From assembly GCA_934630485.1 (NCBI GenBank), contig CAKTWD010000016.1, positions 1 to 22,857 of the forward strand: a DNA stretch of 22,857 nt, read 5' to 3'. Shown here in pieces: positions 1-7,507 of the stretch; the stretch's first letter is position 1, and each line of letters opens with the position of its first letter. Source of the stretch: an uncultured Eggerthellaceae bacterium. Lineage in GTDB: Bacteria; Actinomycetota; Coriobacteriia; Coriobacteriales; Eggerthellaceae. The notes beneath the pieces were generated by a model. That model saw nothing but the letters and a program-made list of their open reading frames with translations, was not told the origin of the DNA and did no database searches. The position numbers were made by a program, and so were the translations under genes.

Positions 1-163
1 CCGCAAGGGTGACCTTTCGGTTGGAAGCGCGCGACAACGGCTCATGCAAAAGCACGGGTTCCAAGTCTTTATGAGACGAGGCGGCCATCGCCGATACGGA
101 TGCCGCAGCCTGCGCGGCGGGCTCGTTCGAAGCACCGATCGTGCAAGGTTCCAGATTCGTCAT
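1..163 (-). CDS. ABC transporter permease, second subunit (NikC/DppC-like), 5' part only
   Basis: The first 54 codons of a minus-strand gene are visible; the rest lies beyond the left edge. It starts at the ATG at 161-163, which overlaps the TGA of the preceding permease gene (ATGA overlap), the usual arrangement for the paired permeases of a peptide/nickel importer. The visible part (beginning MTNLEPCTIGASNEP) is hydrophilic and Ala/Ser-rich, and ends in RASNRKVTLA. A soluble cytoplasmic tail before the first membrane helix is normal for NikC/DppC/OppC proteins. The identification rests mainly on the overlap and gene order, because no conserved membrane domain is inside the window. Confidence 0.7.
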   Translation of the reverse strand, partial: MTNLEPCTIGASNEPAAQAAASVSAMAASSHKDLEPVLLHEPLSRASNRKVTLA

Positions 164-1155
164 GAGACAACCGCCTTCCCCTGCACGGTTTCAGTCTTCA
201 TGCGCGGATCGATCACGCCGTAAAGCACGTTAGCGATGGTGTTGCCGCCGAAAACGAGCAGCGCCGAAACCAGTGCTATGCCCGCAAGAAGCGCGACATC
301 GCTGCCGACGCCCGCGGTAACGGCGGCCTGACCCAAGCCTGGATACGAGAAAACCTGCTCGACCAACACCGAACCACCGAAAATCTCGGATATCGAAGCG
401 AACTGCAACGTAAGCGCGGGCAGCGCGACGTTCCTCAGAACATGGTGCTTCATGATGGAGCCCGTGCTCTCGCCCCTGACGCGAGCGAAACGCACGTACT
501 CGCTTTCCATGACATCGACCACCTTCTCGCGCGTATGAAGCGCAATGTTCGCAACGCCCACCAGCGAAAGCGTGATGGCAGGAAGCGCCATGTGCGACAA
601 CGTGTCGGCGAAGGAAACCTCACCCGAGACGCCCACGGGAACCGACAGGCCCAACGGAAACCAACCAAGTTGCACCGCGAAAGCGGTTAGCAAGATAAGG
701 CCGATCCAGAACGACGGCGTTGCAGCCAGAACATAGCAGTAGACGCGAACGAACTTGTCGATGAAGCTGCCGCGGAACACGCCGGCGGCAATTCCCAGCA
801 CGAAACCAAGAACGCCGCTGACCACCCAGGCAACCGTCATCAGCATGAGCGAATTACCGGCACGGTACGCAATAACCTGCGACACCGACGCGTTGAACCT
901 GAGTGAGGTGCCCATGTCGCCGTGAAGCAGACCGGCCATCCAGCTTGCGTAGCGCTCGAGCATTGGCGTGCCTGCACCCCAATGCTCGGCGAATGCGGCG
1001 CGCTTCGCCTCGCTCATGTTCACATAGGCGGCCTGACCCAAATTCGCCTGGATAGGATCGATGGGCGACAAACTGACCAGCGCGAACACCACGAAGCTGA
1101 CCGCGAACATCAGCAGCACGAAGCGCAGTATGTTTTTGAAAATGAAATCAACCAT
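160..1155 (-). CDS. ABC transporter permease (NikB/DppB-like)
   Basis: Inner-membrane subunit of a binding-protein-dependent importer of the nickel/oligopeptide class (BPD_transp_1 fold). The product has about 331 residues, near the family norm. It shows an N-terminal helix (about residues 8-28), a periplasmic stretch with SPIDPIQANLGQ, then five further hydrophobic helices. The cytoplasmic coupling loop (EAA-type) reads EYVRFARVRGESTGSIMKHH followed by VLRNVALPALT, closely matching the family pattern. Start choice is uncertain: ATG at 1155 is used here, but a TTG at 1161 sits 6 nt behind AAGGA, while the ATG is 12 nt behind it. It follows the binding protein after a 110-116 bp gap and overlaps the next permease by 4 nt, so one operon is likely. 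Substrate (nickel, nickel complex or peptide) cannot be decided from the sequence. Confidence 0.9.
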   Translation of the reverse strand: MVDFIFKNILRFVLLMFAVSFVVFALVSLSPIDPIQANLGQAAYVNMSEAKRAAFAEHWGAGTPMLERYASWMAGLLHGDMGTSLRFNASVSQVIAYRAGNSLMLMTVAWVVSGVLGFVLGIAAGVFRGSFIDKFVRVYCYVLAATPSFWIGLILLTAFAVQLGWFPLGLSVPVGVSGEVSFADTLSHMALPAITLSLVGVANIALHTREKVVDVMESEYVRFARVRGESTGSIMKHHVLRNVALPALTLQFASISEIFGGSVLVEQVFSYPGLGQAAVTAGVGSDVALLAGIALVSALLVFGGNTIANVLYGVIDPRMKTETVQGKAVVS

Positions 1156-1175
1156 TGGCAAAAGATATCCTTAAA

Positions 1176-1210
1176 GCCCCGCCCGCCTCCATGAAACCGG
1201 CGAACGGGGC
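1176..1210 (-). other. Intercistronic hairpin between binding protein and permease
   Basis: An inverted repeat GCCCCG (1176-1181) / CGGGGC (1205-1210) continues after a 2x2 internal loop with CGCC (1184-1187) / GGCG (1199-1202), leaving an 11-nt loop. In the minus-strand transcript it lies after the binding-protein stop and just before the permease ribosome binding site. No U-run follows, so it looks like a stabilising or attenuating stem rather than a full terminator. Such stems can raise the amount of binding protein relative to permease. Confidence 0.5.
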
Positions 1211-1271
1211 CTCTATCCAATCAAACGAACATGACGCAGCGCCCTTCATGCTCTTCACGCGGCGGCGTTCC

Positions 1272-2933
1272 CTACGCCCATTCCCACTGATCGACGTTGT
1301 TGACCAAGCTCCAACCATGACCATGTGGATGCATCTTCTGCTCGGCAATGACCAAGTTCTGCTTGGTGAAGTACAGGTGGTCGACATTCGCGAACCAAAC
1401 CCAAGTCGCACCGCCCTGCGGGCCAACACCTTCGCTGCCGTCCCACTGAGCCAGCTTCCACTCTTCATAAGAGTCCTCGACGTTGGCATAGGACAAAGCA
1501 GCGTCGATGTGCTTGTCGACGGTTTCGTTCTTGTACGAAGCGAAGTTGCCCGTGCCCTTGGAGTAGTACAGGTTGTACATCTCGATGGGCGAGTTGCTTC
1601 CCCAGCCCCAGGTAACCAGATCGTTGAAGCCGTGCTGATAGATCTCGTCCCAACCCGCGCCGTTCAGGTTGACCTCGAGGCCGATGCCCTTCATCTGATC
1701 GGCGAACTCGTTGGCGATGGCCTGGCGAACAGTGTCGCTTGCTGGATAGTACAGCTCGACGCTTGCACGCACGCCGTCCTTAACGCGGATGCCGTCGGAA
1801 GCGACGGCCCAACCGGCCTCGTCCAAGATGCTCTTTGCCTTGTCGACGTCGGTTGCGATGTGCATGGCATCGCTTGCCCAAGGCATGCCGTCGCACACGT
1901 TGTAAGCAGGTTCGCCGTAACCGGAAAGGACATGATCGATCATCAGCTGGCGATCGATTGCATAGTTGATGGCCCGACGGACAGCGATATCGGAAGTGAC
2001 GTTGTTGCCCGTTTCGTAATCGGCGCCGTTGGAACGGGTCTTCGGCGAATTCGCGGGCACCGTGGGGAGCGCGATGCCACGCGAATCGACCGATGCGCAG
2101 TTCAGCAGGTCGTAGCCCTTCGGCTGGTTGGCCGCGAACGTGGCGGAGGTGTATGCAACGTCCGCTTCCGAAGCCTTAGCCGAAGCAAGGGAGGCATCTT
2201 CATCCTTGAAGACCACGACTACGCGCTGCATCTTGGGAGCCTCGCCGTAGTAGTCGGGGTTTGCCGCAAGGATGACCTGCTGACCTTTGTCCCAGCGCTC
2301 AAGCATGTAACGGCCGCTGCCGATGGGCTTTTCGCCATAGGAGTCGCTGTATGCATGCTCGGGCACGATGCCGATGACGGCCAGGGTATAAAGGAATGCG
2401 TTAAACGGCTTGTTCAGTTCGACCTCAACCGTGAAGTCATCGGTTGCGCGAGCCTCTTTGACCATAGAGAGATCGCACTCCGAGGTCTCAGAGTTCAAAA
2501 TGCCGTTAAGAGTGAAGACGACGTCTTTGGCGGTAAGAGCCTCGCCGTCGGTGAACTTGGCGTCGTCGCGAATAGCGAAGGTCCAGACCAAGCCGTCCTC
2601 GGAGCACTTGTAGTCGGTGGCAAGGTCGTTCTTGAAGCCCATGTCGACCGTCGTGGTCAGAAGAGTGGACTGGATAAGGGGTTCGTGCACGTGCTCGCCG
2701 CAACCCCAAGAAACAAATGGGTTGAAGCCGGCTGAGGGCTCAGAAGAGGCAGGCATGGTCACAATGACCTGAGACTTCGCATCGCCCTTGGAAGAGGTGC
2801 CGGCGGCCGAAGAAGCCGCGCCCTTGTCCTTTGCCTGGCAACCTGCCAAAGCCCCGGCGAACGGCAGCATCATCGCACCCGCGCCAAGCGCTTTCGCGAA
2901 CGTACGGCGAGTGAGGTTGGTCTGTTCGGTCAT
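1272..2933 (-). CDS. Peptide/nickel ABC transporter substrate-binding lipoprotein, Tat-type signal
   Basis: Extracytoplasmic solute-binding protein of family 5 (SBP_bac_5; NikA/DppA/OppA group), 553 residues, the typical length. The N-terminus has a twin-arginine motif (T-R9-R10-T-F-A-K), a hydrophobic helix and a lipobox LAGC with the lipidated cysteine at residue 32. It is therefore probably exported folded through Tat and anchored to the outer face of the membrane. After a Ser/Ala/Gly linker come family hallmarks: VWTFAIRDDAKFTDGEALTA and, later, IAVRRAINYAIDRQLMIDHV. The ATG at 2933 has AAAGGA about 9 nt upstream. It is the first gene of the importer operon and is followed by two permeases; ATPase genes would be expected beyond the left edge. 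The ligand could be Ni(II), a metal chelate or a short peptide, and I cannot tell which. Confidence 0.93.
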   Translation of the reverse strand: MTEQTNLTRRTFAKALGAGAMMLPFAGALAGCQAKDKGAASSAAGTSSKGDAKSQVIVTMPASSEPSAGFNPFVSWGCGEHVHEPLIQSTLLTTTVDMGFKNDLATDYKCSEDGLVWTFAIRDDAKFTDGEALTAKDVVFTLNGILNSETSECDLSMVKEARATDDFTVEVELNKPFNAFLYTLAVIGIVPEHAYSDSYGEKPIGSGRYMLERWDKGQQVILAANPDYYGEAPKMQRVVVVFKDEDASLASAKASEADVAYTSATFAANQPKGYDLLNCASVDSRGIALPTVPANSPKTRSNGADYETGNNVTSDIAVRRAINYAIDRQLMIDHVLSGYGEPAYNVCDGMPWASDAMHIATDVDKAKSILDEAGWAVASDGIRVKDGVRASVELYYPASDTVRQAIANEFADQMKGIGLEVNLNGAGWDEIYQHGFNDLVTWGWGSNSPIEMYNLYYSKGTGNFASYKNETVDKHIDAALSYANVEDSYEEWKLAQWDGSEGVGPQGGATWVWFANVDHLYFTKQNLVIAEQKMHPHGHGWSLVNNVDQWEWA

Positions 2934-3096
2934 TGCGATCGTCCTTTCGTCGTTTGATAATCACATTGAGGTGCCAACTTGACACTGAATCCTCAGTATT
3001 TGCAGGGAGGGATGAAGTTCGATTGGGCTTTGACGCCCGAGGGCACTTCAATGCTTTTTCGTTTCGGTATTACGATTTCTTGCTTTGTAACACTAA

Positions 3097-3126
3097 TTTC
3101 ACACGTTTTGCAATACTCGTGTGAAA
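3097..3126. promoter_or_regulatory. Inverted-repeat operator upstream of the importer operon
   Basis: Perfect 9-bp arms TTTCACACG (3097-3105) and CGTGTGAAA (3118-3126) are separated by 12 nt. The element lies about 165-190 bp upstream of the binding-protein start and just past the amtB-glnK terminator, where a promoter for the importer would be. A weak -35-like TTGCAA (minus strand, 3107-3112) falls in the spacer. The geometry (two half-sites about two helical turns apart) suits a dimeric repressor. The sequence does not match the E. coli NikR consensus, so the regulator is unknown. Confidence 0.55.
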
Positions 3127-3153
3127 CTCGTCCGGCAAACGGTCGATCACAAC

Positions 3154-3189
3154 AAGAAAAAGCACAGCAGCCGTTTGACTGCCGTGCTT
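3154..3189 (-). terminator. Rho-independent terminator of amtB-glnK
   Basis: Arms AGCACAGCAG (3161-3170) and CTGCCGTGCT (3179-3188) pair with one mismatch around an 8-nt loop. On the minus strand the stem is followed by TTTTTCTT. It lies about 80 bp after the glnK stop and separates this operon from the importer operon. Confidence 0.85.
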
Positions 3190-3269
3190 GATGATTGGTA
3201 CCTTTCGGACGATTTTTGACTATCCAAAACCTGAAGGTCGCTTCGCGCCAGCTCCCTAGCGCTGCAAAG

Positions 3270-3608
3270 CTAAACCGCGTCGCCGCCGCGCTCGCCGGTT
3301 CGCACACGAACGACCTCATCCACGGGAAACACGAAGATCTTTCCGTCTCCGACCTCGCCCGTGCGAGCAACCGACGTGATCACATCCACGATAGGATCGA
3401 CCTCTTCGTCCGTAACGACGATCTCGAACTTCACCTTCGGAACCATGTTCAGCAGAACCTCGGTGCCGCGGTAGTACTCCTTCCAACCATGCTGGCTGCC
3501 GCAACCCTGAACCTGGGAGATTGTCATGCCGTTGACCTTCGCCGCGAACAGGGCCTCCTTCACCGCCTCAAGCTTCTCGGGGCGAACGATTGCCGTGATT
3601 TTCTTCAT
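3270..3608 (-). CDS. glnK: Nitrogen regulatory protein P-II (GlnK/GlnB family)
   Basis: Small trimeric signalling protein that reads ATP/ADP and 2-oxoglutarate and gates the ammonium channel or other nitrogen targets. It has 112 residues, the same as E. coli GlnB, and aligns without gaps. The conserved pieces are present: Q39 and K58 (2-oxoglutarate/Mg-ATP site), the VGDGKIFVFPV B-loop with K90, and R101/R103. The T-loop reads GCGSQHGWKEYYRGTEVLLN: Tyr46 is kept, but position 51, the uridylylation/adenylylation tyrosine of many P-II proteins, is Val. Control is thus probably by ligand binding alone. It begins 24 nt after amtB, with AAAGGA about 10 nt before ATG, so it is cotranscribed with the channel. 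That linkage favours GlnK over GlnB. The order amtB-glnK is the reverse of E. coli. Confidence 0.95.
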   Translation of the reverse strand: MKKITAIVRPEKLEAVKEALFAAKVNGMTISQVQGCGSQHGWKEYYRGTEVLLNMVPKVKFEIVVTDEEVDPIVDVITSVARTGEVGDGKIFVFPVDEVVRVRTGERGGDAV

Positions 3609-3632
3609 GATACGTGTCCTTTCCGCAATCGC

Positions 3633-4907
3633 TTAGTCCAGGCCAATGTATGCCGGGTAAGCAGACTCACCGTGTGCCGCAACATCCAGGCCCTGAGCCT
3701 CTTCTTCCTCGCTCACTCGCAAGTCGCCCTTGAAGCACGCCTTGATGATAAGGCCGAGAACAACGTCGCACACTGCCACGAAGGCGACGGTGATCAGGAT
3801 GCCCGCGATCTGGCTGCCCAGCAGCGAGAAATCGCCAGTGTAGAACAAGCCGCCGAAGTCAGTCCAGGACAGCTCGGGCACGCAGAACAGACCCGTGAAG
3901 ATGCCGCCTACGATACCGCCAACGCAGTGGCAACCGAATGCATCAAGCGCATCGTCGTAGCCGAATTTGGCCTTGCAAACCGAAATGGCGAAGTAGCAGA
4001 TCGGGGACACGCACAGGCCCATGACGATTGCCGCCCAAGGCTCGACGAAGCCAGCTGCAGGGGTGATGACAACCAGGCCGGCAACAAGACCAGTGACTGC
4101 GCCAACCAGCGTGGGCTTGCCAACCTTCACGCGTTCGACGATCATCCAGGAAACCAACGCGGCGCCCGATGCGACGACAGTGTTGATGACGGCCAAGCCC
4201 GCAACGCCATCGGCAGCGAACTGAGAACCGCCGTTAAAGCCGAACCAACCGAACCACAGAAGGGTTGCGCCCAAAGCAACGAACGGGACGTTGTGCGGAC
4301 GGTAGCTCATCATGCCGAAACCCTTGCGCTTGCCAAGCATCAAGCAAAGCACCAAGCCGGTAAGGCCCGAGCTGATGTGGACAACGTCGCCACCAGCGAA
4401 GTCAAGCGCGCCAATGGTGTCGCCGATCAGGCTGCCGTCGCCGCCCCAAACCATATGGGCAAGCGGCGGGTAAACCAAAATAGTCCAAGCAGCCGCAAAC
4501 GCACACACCGCACCGAACTTCATACGGCCGGCAAGTGAGCCGGTAATGATGGCGGTGGTGATCATGCAGAACGCCATCTGGAACACGAAGTTGATGATGT
4601 CGGGGTAAACCGCATCCTCGGGAACGTCGGTCGCAGCGGCGATCATATCGCTTGTCCCACCCAAGAAACCAAGCTGGTCAAAACCGCCGAAGAACGGGAT
4701 GGAGCCATCCCCGCCGTATGCGAACGACCATCCGCAAACCGTCCAAGTAATGGCAACAATGCCGATAACCGCGAACGACATGATCATCGTGTTGACCACG
4801 TTCTTACGCCGTGAAAGGCCTCCGTAGAAAAATGCCAAGCCAGGCGTCATAAGCAAAACAAGCATCGCGCAAACGATCATGAATGCTGTTGAACCAGTGT
4901 CGTACAT
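3633..4907 (-). CDS. amtB: Ammonium transporter (Amt/MEP/Rh family)
   Basis: Trimeric membrane channel for ammonium, 424 residues with about 11 hydrophobic helices. Family signatures are clear: MTPGLAFFYGGLSRRKNVVN near the N-terminus, FQMAFCMITTAIITGSLAGR in the periplasmic-gate region, LDFAGGDVVHISSG with pore histidine H177, and DAFGCHCVGGIVGG with the second pore histidine H327 (the twin-His pair). No cleavable signal peptide is evident, unlike E. coli AmtB. The ATG at 4907 has AAGGAAAGGG directly upstream. The C-terminal cytoplasmic tail (EEEEAQGLDVAAHG) is where GlnK normally contacts the channel, and glnK is the next gene. A 378-bp upstream region holds the half-site array at 5114-5170, so nitrogen control of transcription is likely. 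Confidence 0.97.
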   Translation of the reverse strand: MYDTGSTAFMIVCAMLVLLMTPGLAFFYGGLSRRKNVVNTMIMSFAVIGIVAITWTVCGWSFAYGGDGSIPFFGGFDQLGFLGGTSDMIAAATDVPEDAVYPDIINFVFQMAFCMITTAIITGSLAGRMKFGAVCAFAAAWTILVYPPLAHMVWGGDGSLIGDTIGALDFAGGDVVHISSGLTGLVLCLMLGKRKGFGMMSYRPHNVPFVALGATLLWFGWFGFNGGSQFAADGVAGLAVINTVVASGAALVSWMIVERVKVGKPTLVGAVTGLVAGLVVITPAAGFVEPWAAIVMGLCVSPICYFAISVCKAKFGYDDALDAFGCHCVGGIVGGIFTGLFCVPELSWTDFGGLFYTGDFSLLGSQIAGILITVAFVAVCDVVLGLIIKACFKGDLRVSEEEEAQGLDVAAHGESAYPAYIGLD

Positions 4908-5113
4908 GCCCTTTCCTTCTTTCTTCCAATCGGGAAGGCGGTGGGATCGGTGCGATTCTCTCTCGATCGCTTCGATCCATCCGTCTTCGGTGTCCCTTGC
5001 TACGATTTGGATTCTCGGGAGGGCGTGTTACAACGTCGTTACTTCACGATTAACGTTCCTTTAATGCTTGACATATCACCTGATCAGATGCCGATTTTGG
5101 AAATTATTCAGAG

Positions 5114-5170
5114 ATTACGCGCTTGTTTCGATTCGTTTCGAAAACTGTTTCACGGTTACGGGAATGTTTC
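5114..5170. promoter_or_regulatory. GlnR-like half-site array upstream of amtB-glnK
   Basis: Read on the plus strand: ATTAC (5114), GTTTC (5125), GTTTC (5135), GTTTC (5147), GTTAC (5155) and GTTTC (5166). On the minus strand these are GAAAC and GTAAC/GTAAT. Two pairs, 5114/5125 and 5155/5166, have exactly 6-nt spacers (11-bp period). From memory, the actinobacterial OmpR-type GlnR box alternates gTnAC and GaAAC with 6-nt spacers, and amtB-glnK is a classic GlnR target. The array lies about 210-260 bp upstream of the amtB ATG. Between the array and the gene I see no strong -35/-10 pair. Confidence 0.55.
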
Positions 5171-5230
5171 GCACGAGCCGAAGCGAGTCCATCGCAAAGT
5201 TCACGCGCGCCTCATGCGAGCGGCCAACGC

Positions 5231-5261
5231 GTAAACAGAAATGCGCCCCGAAGGGCGCATT
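5231..5261 (-). terminator. Rho-independent terminator after dxs
   Basis: Stem ATGCGCCC (5241-5248) / GGGCGCAT (5253-5260) with one further A-T pair. On the minus strand the loop is a UUCG tetraloop closed by C-G, followed by TTTCTGTTT. It lies 25 bp beyond the dxs stop and ends the carboxylase-to-dxs operon. Confidence 0.9.
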
Positions 5262-5285
5262 AAAATGACGGTTTCCCGAAAAAGG

Positions 5286-7181
5286 CTACTTGGAAAGAGA
5301 ATCTTGAGCCAAGCGCTTCAAAACACTGTCAGCGATCCCCTCGGCATCAAGGCCAAGCGAATGAAGAAGCTGAGCCTGAGTGCCGTGCGTAACGAATTGG
5401 TCACCCACGCCAAGCACCAAGGCTGGGGTAAGGCTGCCCATCCCGCGCATGACCTCCATGACGCCCTCGCCCGCGCCGCCGGCGATAACACCGTCTTCAA
5501 CGGTAACGACAAGCTTGGTTGCCGCCGCATGCTTGATGGCGTCGTGATCGAGGGGTTTCACCCAGCGCATGTCGACAACACGCGCGCCAATGCCCTGCTC
5601 TTCAAGCAGTTCGGCCGCGCCCAGCGACTCACGCACCATGTCGCCCCAAGCAAGAATGCATACATCCTCGCCCTCGCGGCGAATGTCACCCTTGCCATAC
5701 GGAAGCTCGCAAGGCGTTTCGGGAACCCGAACGCCCTCTGCTTGACCGCGCGGATAACGAACTGCAACAGGGCCTTCAAGCAAAAGCGCGGTGTGAAGCG
5801 CGTTCACCAGCTCGGCCTCGTTGGAAGGAGCAATAACGCGCATATGCGGAACCATGCGCATGTAGGCAATGTCGAACATGCCGTTATGGGTAGAGCCGTC
5901 GGCGCCGACGACGCCTGCCCTGTCGATGGCGAACACAACATCGAGCTCGGGCAGGGCGACGTTGATCAAGATCTGGTCAAACGCACGCTGCAAAAACGTC
6001 GAGTAAACGGCAACGACCGGCTTGCTCCCGCCAATCGCAAGGCCTGCTGCCATTGCCACGGCGTTCTCTTCGGCGATTCCCACATCGATGAAGCGACCGG
6101 GGATGGCTTCTGCGAATGCGTCAAGGCCGGTACCGCCGCGCATGGCAGCCGTGATAGCCACAACGCGCTCGTCCGCCTTGCCCTCGGCAACCAAGGCCTT
6201 TCCGAACACACTCGTGTAGGTAGGCGCAGCTGCGGGCTTCTTGATGCTTTCACCCGTGGCGATGTCGAACGGGCCGATACCATGGAAGCGCTCGGGGTCG
6301 TCTTCGGCAGGCTTATAGCCAGCACCTTTCTTCGTGACGGCGTGGATAAGCACGGGGCCGTCTGCGGCAAGCGCCGTTGCAAGAAGCTCCTTAAGAGCAC
6401 CGATATCGTGGCCGTCTACAGGCGGCGTGCACAGAATGCCCAGCTGCTCGAACATCATGGACGACTGAGGCAGCACAAACTGCTTCATCGATTCCTTCAC
6501 GTTGCGCCCGAACGAGACCATGGCGTTAGCCAACGCGCCCGCGTTCTCAAGCTGGGCCTGGGCGTTGTCGCGCGCCTGGCGGTACTTTGTGGTGGTGCGG
6601 ATGGCGCCAAGATGCTTCATCAAGCCGCCGACGTTCTTCGAGATGGACATCTCGTTGTCGTTCAGGATGATGACCAGCGGCAACTGAAGCTGGCCAATGA
6701 GGTTCAGGGCTTCGAACGCCATGCCACCCGAAAGCGAAGCATCGCCGATAAGGGCAACGACCTTCTCGTCGCCGCCCTGCAACTTGCGCGCCTGAGCCAA
6801 ACCCAGCGCGATAGAGATAGAGTCAGAAGCATGGCCCGAAGGATGAACATCATGAGGGCTTTCCTTGGGGCGCGGGAACCCGGAGATTCCTCCGAACTGG
6901 CGAAGCGTCGGGAACTCGGCCAAACGGCCCGTGACCAGCTTATGAGCATACGCCTGATGCCCGACGTCGAAGATGAACTTGTCGTGCGGGCTGTTGATGA
7001 GCGAATGAACGGCAAGAATGATCTCGACGGCTCCCAGAGACGAAGCGACATGGCCGCCTGTCTTGGAAGTTACCTTGATGATCTCCTCGCGGATTTCGAG
7101 CGCAAGGATTTGAAGTTCGTCATCGCTCAGGACCTTCAAGTCCTCAGGCGACGACACGCAATCGAGGATTCGGTTGGCCAT
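5286..7181 (-). CDS. dxs: 1-deoxy-D-xylulose-5-phosphate synthase
   Basis: Thiamine-diphosphate enzyme joining pyruvate and glyceraldehyde 3-phosphate to DXP, the first step of the MEP isoprenoid pathway; cytoplasmic. It has 631 residues (E. coli about 620). Visible hallmarks: GGHVASSLGAVE with H44, GHQAYAHKLVTGR, the ThDP/Mg motif as IGDASLSGG (146-148 is GDA rather than the usual GDG) followed by N-D-N, and DVGIAEENAVAMAAG with catalytic Glu371. In that last motif the usual E-Q-H is E-E-N. The C-terminal domain has GDQFVTHGTQAQLL. The ATG at 7181 is preceded by AAGGAG that overlaps the TAA of xseB, so the two genes are translationally close. It is the last gene of the operon. The identity is secure; only the active-site variants are unusual. 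Confidence 0.97.
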   Translation of the reverse strand: MANRILDCVSSPEDLKVLSDDELQILALEIREEIIKVTSKTGGHVASSLGAVEIILAVHSLINSPHDKFIFDVGHQAYAHKLVTGRLAEFPTLRQFGGISGFPRPKESPHDVHPSGHASDSISIALGLAQARKLQGGDEKVVALIGDASLSGGMAFEALNLIGQLQLPLVIILNDNEMSISKNVGGLMKHLGAIRTTTKYRQARDNAQAQLENAGALANAMVSFGRNVKESMKQFVLPQSSMMFEQLGILCTPPVDGHDIGALKELLATALAADGPVLIHAVTKKGAGYKPAEDDPERFHGIGPFDIATGESIKKPAAAPTYTSVFGKALVAEGKADERVVAITAAMRGGTGLDAFAEAIPGRFIDVGIAEENAVAMAAGLAIGGSKPVVAVYSTFLQRAFDQILINVALPELDVVFAIDRAGVVGADGSTHNGMFDIAYMRMVPHMRVIAPSNEAELVNALHTALLLEGPVAVRYPRGQAEGVRVPETPCELPYGKGDIRREGEDVCILAWGDMVRESLGAAELLEEQGIGARVVDMRWVKPLDHDAIKHAAATKLVVTVEDGVIAGGAGEGVMEVMRGMGSLTPALVLGVGDQFVTHGTQAQLLHSLGLDAEGIADSVLKRLAQDSLSK

Positions 7182-7190
7182 AACGACTCC

Positions 7191-7505
7191 TTAAGCGATT
7201 CCCTGACCGGCAACGGCTGCGGCTTCATTCGAAGCCGGAACACACGAATCACCAGGCACTTCGGCAAAAGCACCTGCGGCATGAGCGCTTTCGTCAGGAT
7301 TTTCCGATGCAGCCTCGTCTTCCGCGTCTGCATCGGCGTCGATGCCGGCCTCGAGAAGATCGCTGGCGCGAAGACCGAGGGTAACCGCCTCTTCGTACAG
7401 GGCGAGGGCGTCATCGAGCGAGAGAGCGTCGTTGCTCACTTCATCGACGATCTCGCTCAAACGCGTCTTCACGCCGGCGAATGTGTCAAGGTCATGGGAA
7501 GCCAT
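7191..7505 (-). CDS. xseB: Exodeoxyribonuclease VII small subunit
   Basis: XseB forms a complex with XseA that degrades single-stranded DNA to oligonucleotides. The first 60 residues fit the family: a short helix-forming domain with RLSEIVDEVSNDALSLDDALALYEEAVTL split over two helices. The remaining 45 or so residues (from GIDADADAEDEAASE on) are an acidic, Ala-rich, low-complexity tail, making the product 104 residues rather than the usual 65-85. The start (ATG at 7505, AAGGAAG upstream) lies 2 nt after the nusB stop. The large-subunit gene xseA is not adjacent, although it commonly is in related clusters. Confidence 0.85.
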   Translation of the reverse strand: MASHDLDTFAGVKTRLSEIVDEVSNDALSLDDALALYEEAVTLGLRASDLLEAGIDADADAEDEAASENPDESAHAAGAFAEVPGDSCVPASNEAAAVAGQGIA

Positions 7506-7507
7506 GA

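Noticed and set aside
1155..2735. A 526-codon plus-strand open frame opposite the binding-protein gene
   Set aside because: It is antisense to a clear SBP_bac_5 gene, has no ribosome site, and its translation looks like complement-strand codon bias rather than a protein family.
3195..4538. A 447-codon plus-strand open frame across glnK and amtB
   Set aside because: It is antisense to two certain genes; the His/Asp/Arg-rich translation has no membrane or domain pattern.
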